Below, in pieces: positions 10,078 through 19,400 of a DNA stretch of 64,000 bases. The stretch covers positions 30,463,759 to 30,527,758 of the forward strand of contig OZ038388.1 in NCBI GenBank assembly GCA_964036045.1. Direction: 5' to 3'. Origin of the DNA: Eutreptiella sp. 'Long Island Sound 2002'. Its lineage: Eukaryota > Euglenozoa > Euglenophyceae > Eutreptiales > Eutreptiaceae. Within the stretch, counting starts at the first letter, position 1. Every line of letters begins with the position of its first letter. The position numbers were made by a program, and so were the translations under genes. The notes under the pieces are model-generated. The model saw only the letters and a program-made list of their open reading frames with translations, searched no databases and had not been told where the DNA came from.

Positions 10078-13053
10078 AGGGCTATCCTACGGGGTGCGGA
10101 CGTCCAGGAGTCCTGGCACGAGGCCATTATCTGGCTGATGCCCAAGGGCACAGCCACGGGCAACCTGGACGAGTACAGGCCGATAGCGCTGGGGCAGCAA
10201 GACATGCGAATGCTCATGACTCCCCTCATGCGGAGGTTCACGGCTGTTCTGCCACGCAAGGGACTGGCCGCGGACTGGCAGTTCGGAGCCTTGCCGGGCT
10301 CCACGGCGGCTGCCCCGGTGTTCCTGGCCCAGCGCAGGCTGCAGCGTGGGCTGGAGGAAAACCACGTCCTGGCCTTCCATGTGTCAAAAGCTTTTGACAC
10401 AGCGCCACACGGGGCGCTGGCGCTCCTCCTGCGCCACATGGGAGTCCCGGAGGAGCTCATCAGGCTCTTCCACACCCTCAGCTGCGGGTCTGTGGTGCGC
10501 ATCGTCACCGCGCACGGCCCGACGCCGAGCATTCGTCTCCACAGGGGCCTGCGGCAGGGCAGTGCGGAGAGCGCTGTGCTCTACCTCCTCCTCTTGGAGC
10601 CTCTCCTGCGGAGCCTCGCCTGCAAGGCGCGGGGAGATGCTCGCCTTGCGGTGCCACCCCTGGTGCAGGAGTACTGTGATGACCTCCTGTTGATAGCGCA
10701 CTCCCTGCCGCAATCCCTGGAGTATGCAGCGGCAATAGCGCGGTATCTCACGGACATGGGCATGTCCCTCAACGTCGGCAAATGCGCCTATGCCAATACT
10801 GCTCGCATCCATTCCATTATGGTATGCCTGATCCCAGGGAACACGGCGGCCCCATGGGTATGCTTACGTGCCAAGGGCACGGTACCATACTTGGGCCTGC
10901 GCCTCGATCCCAGGGGGGTGGCGACCATGAAGGAGAAACATGTACTCCGGTGTGAAGCTCTGCTAGGCTGGTGCAAGAACACTTTGGGGTCGGCGTCGGT
11001 GCCTCATGAGGTGATGGCGGCTGTGGTTGGAGGCATCGTGCGGTACGCGGCTCCGTACCTGTCCGACACGGCGGAGGCGGTGATCAGGCTGAATACTGCC
11101 ATCAAGGCTGCAGCCCTGCAATTCGAGAAGCTGCCCAAGGACCTGTCCAACGTAGCGGTGCGGTCGGGTCATGGGTTACGGTTGGCAGATGTCCAGCTTA
11201 TCTGCCGCGACTCTGTCGTGGCGACCATGGCTCAGCTCACCCACCACAGGTCGACGACAGTCCGGGATGAGCTGCGGGCCATGCTCCGGCACATGCACGT
11301 GCAGTGCGGAGTGTGCGGCCAGTTCACGGTGCCCTCTGCGTCATTCGCCACGCACGCTGGCAATACGTGGGTGGACAGGGTACTCCGGGCGATGGGGACG
11401 TTGCGCGTAGGACTTCTCATGCCATCGTCAGTGTACTGGTCTGTACACGCCCATCTGCCGCAAGTGCAGTGGGCGGAGCGGAAGTGGGTGTCTCAATCCT
11501 ATTCCTTCAAGGGTAGAGACATATGCGTTCTCTCGGGGCCCCGCACAGATGCGACGGTACAGTCCCTGACTGATCCCGCAAATGACCTCCTGCATGCACG
11601 GCTCCCCTGTCCTGCGCCTGGGCACTGGGCTGTCCAGCTTCAGGAGTGTCATGAGGACCACCTGCACCGTCCGCACGCAGGAGTAGGGCCCCATCAGCTG
11701 GACCACGTGTGGTTCACGGGGCTCCGCAACGTCTTCCGGCCGCAGCTGCCTAGTCCGTTGACTCACCGGCTAATACACCCGGTGCACCGAAAGAAGGCCA
11801 GCAAACGCAATAAACAGTCCACTGCGGGGGGGGTGTATGTGGTGGGCGGATACAGGGAGGAAGGATGGGACCCAGCCAACCCGGGGCTATCCATGCCGTT
11901 CGTCCCGGTAGCCGCCCTCCTGTTTCTATTGGGGGACATCTTTGAGGGTTACCAGCAGCAAGACGATCCGGCGTCCGTCCCCCTACTCACTCCTCACGCC
12001 GGGGGCGGCATAAGCCCGCCACCACTGTGGGTTGGGCACGGGCGGCCAGCGTTTTCCAGGGCGTGCGTGGCGGTGCACGGGTGCAGCGAGTGGGCAATTG
12101 TCCTTCTGCTACCAGCAGGCCCTATCCCGGATCCGGATGTGTACTCGGTCCCGGAAGTGGTCCGAATGTCCAACGTGCCACACGATCCGCACGTCGCCGT
12201 CACGTCGTTGCGTGATGGCGGCGCGGTGGAACAGGGGTCTGTGGTGGTGTACCAGCCCTCCTGCTCCGCAACAGTTTGGGGGGCGGAGTATACCACCGCC
12301 CTGGACGCCATAAAGTCAGTCTGTGGGTGCCACCTGGCCTGGAGACCACATGCGGTATTTCGGCCGAGGTTGGTCCTGTCCCCGGAGCTCACGGCCTCCA
12401 GTGCCGCGTCCCTAGGAAGGGTGGTGGAGAGCACCCACTCCGACGTGGTGTGGCTGGAACCCCACCGGTACTGCTGGGTGCCGGTGGCGACTAAAGTCAC
12501 ATCGTCTGACACGTCGCCCCAGGGAGACGACGCCACAAACGTGGCAGTGGCCAGCCACGGAATCCCCACGTGGACGGGTGCCATCTACGGCACGGTCCCG
12601 GAGGCAGAGATCATCGGCGCGGCGGCGTTCCTGATGCACACGCCCCCGTCAGCGTGCACGGTACACGTGGTGGATGCGTCCGTCATAGGAACGCATCTCC
12701 GCAGGGCGCAGGAGGCCCTGTACCGTGGCATCAAGGGGCCGACATCACATCTGGTCAATCAGCACGCACTGAGCTGGATAGTGGAGGGGCTGCGGCGGCT
12801 GCCACGCCGAGTTGGGGGGCCTCACCACTGGGTGGTGAGGCAGAGCTCGCATTGGCGGCGGTCCCGCTCGAGGCACCGCACTCTGCCGCGGCCCGTGCAA
12901 TGGCCCCGCCTATCCATCTCGTCCTGCCAAAGGAGCACGCCATCCTCTTGGTGCCGGGGGATAATGGAGAGGTGGAGCCGCGTGTGCCATCCATGCAGGC
13001 CCTTCAGCAAGTCCGGGAGATGGAGTGGCGTTCGCTAGCGGCACGCACCAGGG
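10078..13053 (+). pseudogene. LINE reverse transcriptase and RNase H-like region (degraded)
   Basis: This continues the LINE frame past the TAG. RT landmarks are LDEYRPIALG near 10170, FHVSKAFDTAPHGAL (motif A) near 10377, RGLRQGSAESAVLYLLL (motif B) near 10540 and EYCDDLLLIAHS (motif C) near 10670. In motif A the position normally held by the first catalytic Asp is His (codon CAT), so this copy should be catalytically dead; the YCDD box is kept. A later stretch with AEYTTALDAIKS (near 12285) and VVDASVIGTHLRRAQ (near 12665) has the look of an RNase H domain, but this is tentative. Around 12820 the plausible frame shifts (coordinate mod 3 goes from 1 to 0), and it runs to the Gypsy insertion point at 13053. 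The rest of the protein is found at 24386. Confidence 0.85.
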
Positions 13054-13837
13054 AGTAAGAAAAAGTGCTTTTCCATTGCTTTGAGGCATACTCTAGTTGT
13101 ATTAGAGATGCACTGAGCATCCAGGCATTTCTATCTTAGTATTGGTCCCACCAAAAGTGGTGATAACACATTTTGACCTATGGAACCAAACACCCAATCA
13201 GGATATGGAGTGGACCCCTTAATCCCCTTTCAATCTGAGGCTAATCATCTTTTCCTGAGTTGACTGAGAACTGACATATCCAAGGCAGAGCCTATGAATT
13301 TATCTATGTTTTTCCATGAATTCTTAGCTATCCTAGTGGTATGCACCCTAGGGGGCTGGGCACCTCTTTTTGAGAGGTCCTGGGTTCAATTCCTGGTCAG
13401 CCTAGCTAAGTAGGAAGATCCCATGTGACATGGCAGTGACCTCATCGCCACATGCCCTGCCACCTCAGCACATATGGGACCCAAAACAAAGAGTGCACAT
13501 CTCCTGAGATGGCACTATGGAGATAGAGTGACCATGGGGCAGTTTTCCAACTCTTTTCCAAAACATTTCAACTATCTTTGTGAATATGCATTCCGATTTG
13601 ACCTGAGTTGCAGTTTCTGTGAATATCCAATCATCTTTCACTGTTTACACTGCAGCCCTTCATGCTTTGATCCTGATTCTCTTCTCCTTGCACACCTCTG
13701 GCTTGGGTTATCCTGGATAGACTCTATTTGTGCAAACAAAAGGTTTTCATCTCCAAAAGCAAGCAGCAGGAAACCCTACACCAGCAGCAAGCAGCAGGAG
13801 AGACAAAAACACAGTGCTGAAAACACTATAAACTTTT
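13054..13837 (+). repeat. 5' LTR of the Gypsy element
   Basis: The 784 bp match 23602-24385 with about 10 substitutions and no obvious indels. Near the right end is CACTATAAACTTTT, which could contain a TATA-like element. The centre holds a tRNA-like fold (13323-13410). The start is set by three copies that share AGTAAGA(A/G)AAAGTGC after unrelated flanks; the end is set by divergence after CTTTT. Confidence 0.93.
13323..13410 (+). other. tRNA-Lys(UUU)-like sequence inside the 5' LTR
   Basis: An 8-bp closing stem (CTTAGCTA 13323-13330 with TAGCTAAG 13403-13410) encloses a box A-like TAGTGGTATGC (13334-13344). It also encloses an anticodon-like hairpin (ACCTC, loop TTTTTGA, GAGGT; 13362-13378) with TTT at the anticodon position, and a box B-like GGTTCAATTCC (13383-13393). 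The T stem is imperfect here but perfect in the third LTR (56306-56322). The D arm does not fold cleanly and the D-to-anticodon spacing is too long, so this is tRNA-derived or tRNA-mimicking rather than a normal tRNA gene. It could act as an internal Pol III promoter, an RNA structure, or be a SINE relic. Confidence 0.6.
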
Positions 13838-13838
13838 C

Positions 13839-13851
13839 TGGTAGCAAGAGG
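13839..13851 (+). other. Primer-binding site
   Basis: TGGTAGCAAGAGG starts one base after the LTR. It begins with TGG, as needed to pair with a tRNA 3' CCA end, and is conserved at 56624-56636 in the second Gypsy copy. The priming tRNA is not identified. Confidence 0.7.
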
Positions 13852-13939
13852 CAGTCTGTCTCTGCGCACCGGCAGCAACCCCGCGCCGTACATCCAGTGC
13901 GCCGAGTACAGGCATATATAAGCAGAAGGGTGACTGAAG

Positions 13940-16417
13940 ATGGACACAAGGAAGGAGGGCGCCGACGTGAAGACAGCGCCAGCGCCTGAGGCACCGGCAA
14001 GGCCAGCACCTGGCGCTGTACCTTCGGCGGAGCCCTTACATGGGCCAGTGGATGCGGCTGAGGACTCCCTGGATGGACTCCAGACGGCCTTCGGGGCCCT
14101 GTCTGTCGAAGAGGTGGTCTCTCAGCCTGTGAAAAGGAAGAGAGAGAGCGAGAAGGATGCTGGAGACGAAGCAGACGAAGGAGAGGAACAAGGGCAAGAC
14201 CTGACGCATGACCCTACCTTCGAAGGCGCACCAAGCACTTCTGGCCTCCACGCATCACCCTCTCCTATGACAACCACACTCCCAGCCGCTGCAACATCCA
14301 CTCCCATAACCAACCCGCCTATGGCAGAGGGCACAGGCTTTACTGGCATGCCTCCCTACCCCGCCTATGGTATGGGCCCACCTACCACTGCGCTCCATGA
14401 GGCAACTACTGCCAGTGAGCCGGTGGCTACCAGCTCTGCGCCGCGATGGTATGCGGCTGAATATCCCCATCCACTACCCGCTACTGGAACCTATGTGGAT
14501 GTGGCTGGTTATGCACCTGGTTATGCAACCTTGAGTGGGTTGAGGAGAGGACCTGAATCTCTTGGTGGCAGGAGTAGAGGATCGGGAAGATCCTCCAACA
14601 GGTCCCTGACGCGGTCGGAGATCAACGAGGTGCTCTGAGGAGCCACTTCAAAAATCATGGGCGACCTCACTCAAGAGATCCGAGAGAAGCTGGAGCCCCT
14701 GATGATGCCGCCCCAAGCGTCACCTACCACGGTGGGAATGTCACCCCACCGAGTACAGGCTAACCACCTGGCGGCAGGGTTGACAAATACCCTGGGGAGC
14801 CTGAGGAGCCGACCGATGCCGACTCCTGCAGCTATACCCAGAAGTCCATTCGTGCCGAGAACGGCCCAGCCGCCCTACAGCCACGTGACGAACTCGACGA
14901 GGGCCGAGCTGGACCGGCTGGGACTGACAGCCTTAAGGGCAATGGTGGACGTGGAGCCTTATGGCTCCAGTGATCTAGGCGGAGACCCCTCTGATGACGA
15001 GCCGCCGTCGATGACTTCAACTTCGCCCTCGGAGGACGATGACCCGGAGGACCCCGAGGACCCAAAGGGGAAGAAGAAGAAGAAGAAGAAGAAGACACGA
15101 CGCCCTGAGGGACGCAGGTCTCAGGAGGCGAAGGCTATTGCCACCTCCAAGATCGTGGTGAACCTGCCTGAGTTCACAGGCAAGGACCTCAGCGAGTTCG
15201 CTGAGAATTTTGGCCGGTTTCTCCGATTGACCGGCCAAACCCACGCTAGTGGGCGAGTGAAGTGCGCTCTGCTCCTGCAGTGCTGCAAGACCAAGTACCT
15301 GGAGAAGCAGGTCAGGCAGATCGTGACTAACTCCGCCACCTTTGCCGATGTGTTGGTTGCCCTGGAGAGGCAGTACCCGACCTAAGAAACCGACCTCTCC
15401 ATCAGGGCCGAGATCCAGAACCTGCCCGTGCTGCCCAACAACCCCAAACCTGGCAGGGTCTCTGAGCTGTTGGCTGACCTGGATCACTGGGCTGGACGAC
15501 TGACGCCCGGTTCCTACAGCAGCGACGACCTGCTGTTCTGGTTGGTGGCCAAGCTCCCTCGAGAGCTATGGGACGAGTGCCGTTCGACGGCGGAGCGCAA
15601 GGCTAGATCCCTCCGCTACGAGGATCTATGCGTGCTACTCCTGGAGCTGGCCCTGGAGAAGGAGAGCGACCAGCACTTGAACAATTACCGTCCTGAAGGA
15701 GGAGGTTCAGGAGGTCATGGCAAAGGGTACCAAGGGTCCCGACCAAGGCAGGGGACTACCCCCAAACACGCCCACGCCGGTATCATGGAGATCGTGAAGG
15801 AGCTATTCTGGTGTGATGCCAGAGACGAGCAGGGCCACCTGCAGCACGCCCCTGACTGCGAGCAGCGAGACTGCTTCGTCGTCCAGGGGAAGCAGCAGGA
15901 GAAGAACACGGGCGCCAAAGCGAAGCTGCCGGATCATTACCGGTGCACCATCACGTGTGCATTCTGCGGTAAGCGGAAGCACTACGACGATGAGTGCTAC
16001 CATAAGCAACGCCTATCGGCGAAGCTTAAGGGTAAAGATCCTGGCAAAGGCTCAGGCAAAGGTGGAGGCAAAGGCAAAGGCAACGACTCCGGCAAGGGCA
16101 AGTCAAAAGGACGTGGTCAAGGGCACGACAAGGGTCAAGGTGGACGAGGAGGAGGCGCTATCCGCCAGCCCGACAACAAGAACAAGGACAAGAACGGAGG
16201 CAACCCCAACCCTAATCCAGGGGGGAACTCCGAGCCCTCTGGAAGGCAGTCTGGTCCTACCACACGCTCACAAACGCAGGCCCAGCAAGAACAAGGAGCC
16301 AAGCGTGAGCATGAAGGTGGTGATGACGGCAACGCTAAGAAGAGGAGCCGTTTCATGAGGATGGCCCGCAAATTGCGGAACAAGGGGTTCGAGGTGACCT
16401 GTCCCGCGGAGTTCTGA
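13940..16417 (+). pseudogene. gag: Gag (two premature stops)
   Basis: The ATG at 13940 begins MDTRKEGAD and matches the ATG at 56718 in the other copy. About 826 codons run in one frame to the TGA at 16415. The N-terminal third is acidic and Pro/Ser/Thr-rich. A Lys-rich patch (near 15070) precedes the capsid-like core (VNLPEFTGKDLSEFAENFG near 15160). A zinc knuckle of exact C-X2-C-X4-H-X4-C spacing (CAFCGKRKHYDDEC) lies near 15957, followed by a Gly/Lys-rich tail. Two stops interrupt: TGA at 14636-14638 and TAA at 15383-15385. The second copy has CGA and TAT at these places, so both are mutations, the first consistent with CpG decay. Gag packages element RNA; this copy would yield only a ~232-residue fragment. 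The frame is shared with pol. Confidence 0.9.
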
Positions 16418-16458
16418 CGGGGACGCTCTGGTGGCACCCAAGACCTGGTGTTTTGGGT
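16415..16458 (+). promoter_or_regulatory. Putative gag-pol UGA readthrough signal
   Basis: Gag ends in TGA followed by CGG, and pol continues in the same frame; the protease DTGA box lies only about 27 codons downstream. UGA-CGG is the established type II readthrough context. A 6-bp hairpin (ACCCAA 16436-16441 with TTGGGT 16453-16458) lies 18 nt after the stop. No ATG lies between the stop and the protease. Readthrough is inferred; the second copy is truncated before this point and cannot confirm it. Confidence 0.5.
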
Positions 16459-19400
16459 ACGTATCCGACTAGGGGGACGCGAATACCTGGGGGTATTGGA
16501 CACTGGCGCCAGCATATCTATAGTGGCCAAGAAAATTTTACCTTGTGGGAGCCTGAAGAACACCATGACCAGCGCTGCTATACGCATGGTGGATGGACAT
16601 GTGGTGCACAGCTGCGGGGACTGTGAAGTGGAGGTACCTATGGGCTCCCGGACTATCGCCCATCGGTTCTATGTGATGGACACTGAGGCCTTCGACTTTG
16701 TACTCGGTACTGACTTCTTCGTACAGCACTCCCAGATACAATCCCTGACGCTGCAAGCGCCCTACCTCCTCTACGTGGACCACGGCAGTGGCAGAGGGTC
16801 TGTGCCACTGGAGCAGTCGGAACATACCTCGAGTTACCTGAGACTATCGAAGGAGGAGCCCTCGAACATGATGGCGGCCTCCAAAACTGAGGACTATCAA
16901 CTATTGGGGGAAGTCCTAGACCAAGGTCTGAAGGAGTTGGGTTACTCTCCAGAAGACCTGAGTGTGGAGTTGTTCGCCAGCGACAAGCAGCATGTACTGG
17001 ACCTTTACTGCAGCAAGGGGAAGAACTGCAGCTACAAATTTTACTGGCCCTCTTTCGGGATGGCCTACGGGAACCCCAGGTTCAGTGAACTGGGGAAGGT
17101 GCTGACCAAGGTGGCCTTGGAACGTTCCCGTATGGTCCTGTGTTCCCCCGACTGGGGAGCCCATGGGGGCAACGAATACTGGCGAAACCTCCTGGACAGG
17201 CTGACTATCAGCTCTGTTCGTTTGCCTGATGAGGCCATCTACGTACCTCTGGGTCGTAAGACGCCTATTGGGAAACCCGGATGGGGGAGTATGCTGAGCT
17301 TGGTGGACGGAGGTCTTACCTCCATCCCCTGGGAGGATCTGGACCCAACTCTGGTCCAGGCTATACAACGAGAAAGCGACGGACTCGCCTTGGGTGACTT
17401 GAAGGATCGCCTACGACCTCAAGATGCTGTCGAGACTACACCCGGAGGAGACGAGTACGTCGTGACTGACACCAACGCCCCCAACTCTCCCTGTCATGTA
17501 CCTGTTCCTGATGGAGTCTCTGAGTGTGGACTATCTGAGCTACCTAGCTCTATCCACTCAGACGACGAGACTGAGCACGACGCCTTCTTCGTGCAGACCT
17601 GTGTGGAGGAAGTGGAGAACGCCGAGTACGTCGCCCCACTGAAACCCCTACTCTCCATGAGGGTGAAAGACCCCGTGGACGAGGAGCTGGACCCTCGATC
17701 CAGGCTCAGGGAGTATGTGGATTCCAAGAGGAAGTTGGTGGCGAAAAAGCTATGCTACGCGAAGCCTACCCGCAGCTCATGGCCACTGAAGCAAGGACGT
17801 ATGGGAGACCTATCCCAACTGAAGGAGGACCTCGAACAGAAGATCACCACCTGGCAAAGGGAGGTAGATCTTAAGCTCATGAAGAGCGTGTGGGGCGCCC
17901 ATGTGAGGACCCCAGAGGAGGACGACCTCTCGGAGGAATGTGTATGTGAACCCCCTCGAGCGTGCCTATGTTGCCATCGTCCACCGGAGATGGTTGACCA
18001 AGACCTTCTATATGCCTACCAAGGGCTGAAGGACACTACCAAGGGTGAAGAGTTGGTGGAGGACCACCTCCCGACGTCTATTCAGGGGGCAAGCAACTTA
18101 CACTCTGACGAGGACATGGAGGACAAGATCAAGGTATTGGACCCGCGGGTACAGAAGCTTATAAGGACCTATCTGGAGGTGTTCGGAGAACTACCCCCTC
18201 CAGCCTCATGTGACAAGCTGGTACAGATGGACCTCAAGCTGAAACCCGAGTTCGTGGGTCAAAAGACCCGGAGGAGACCCTATCCAGCTCCTAAAGAGCA
18301 GGCCGACGAGATTGAGCGACAGATACAAGAATGTATCGACGCTGGCCTAGTCCTGGAGTACAAGGACGGGGACTACCCCCTACACTGCAGCCCCTGTTTC
18401 CTGGTGGCTAAACCTGGGTCTACAGCCAAACGGCTGGTAGTGGACTACGGAGAGCTGAACAAGAAGACGTTGAACCACTCAGGGTCCATTCCCAATATGG
18501 AGTCTACCCTGGAGAAGATAGCCTCCTGCCGCTACAAGACCAAGATGGACAAGAGGAGCGGATTCTGGCAAGTGGACCTGACGCCCAACGCACAGGAGCT
18601 ACTGGCCTTCATCACCCCTCAGGGGAGGGTGTTCAAGTGGAAAGTCATGCTGTTTGGCGTGGCTAACGCACCCGCTCTATTCCAAGAGCTGATGAACAAG
18701 ATCTTGTCCATCCTACGAAGGAGACCTAAGGTGCAGATGCTCATATCCCGTGGTACCCAGATGGAGGCTCACATCGACGATGTATGCCTCATGACCAAAA
18801 CCCAGGAGGATCACCTAATCCTCTTGGGTGAGTTCTTTGCGGTCTGCCAGGAGAACCACACACGACTCAAGCTGGAGAAGTGTGAGTTCATGCAGGAGAC
18901 CATGCAGTACCTGGGGTTTGACGTTGGCTATGGGTGGTGGACCCCAGCGGCCTCTAAGGCCAAACCCCTGATGGATGCCAAGGTACGACACGAAGACCCC
19001 AAGAAAGGACTTCATGATGTACGCAGTTTCATTGGGGCGTGCAACTTCTATCGCCGCCACATCAAAAACTTCACCTACACCAGCGCCGTTCTGACGGACT
19101 TGATCAAGAAGAGTACTACTTGGCGCTGGGGCCCACAAGAGCAACAAGCGTTTGACGAGCTCAAAGACAAGGTAGCCAACGCTAAGTGCTTGGGCGTGCC
19201 TAGAGCACAAGGGGAGATTATCCTGGTGACCGACGCCAGCAATGTGGGTGGTGGTGGAACGTTGTTCCAATGGCAAGCACTAGAGAAGGAGGAGTTCGAC
19301 TCGGCCATTTCCCAATGGGGGACGGAAGGTCTCAACCGAGATGGAATTCTCAAGCACAGCTACCCTGACGACAAGTGGGTCCTAGTACCTCTGGGCCACT

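Larger units (their letters stand above)
7586..13053 (+). mobile_element. APE-type LINE, 5' and central part, interrupted by Gypsy
   Basis: This is one long frame (starts with coordinate mod 3 = 1) carrying a zinc finger, an APE-like endonuclease, a reverse transcriptase and an RNase H-like region. It continues after the Gypsy insertion at 24386. In-frame stops occur at 8308 (TGA) and 10075 (TAG), with an apparent frameshift near 12820. The upstream edge is the (TA)n tract, so the copy is either 5'-truncated there or inserted in TA repeats. The GC-rich coding sequence contrasts with the AT-richer Gypsy LTR. The LINE clade cannot be assigned by eye. Confidence 0.88.

Noticed and set aside
13474-13989. 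172-codon ORF starting in the 5' LTR (also at 24022 in the 3' LTR)
   Set aside because: It lies in the LTR, the same start recurs in both LTRs, and it runs out of frame relative to gag; no domain is seen.
10075-15385. Alternative genetic code with TAG/TAA/TGA read as amino acids
   Set aside because: The stops are few, of three kinds, and in gag the second copy has ordinary sense codons at the same places. Simple nonsense mutation explains them better.
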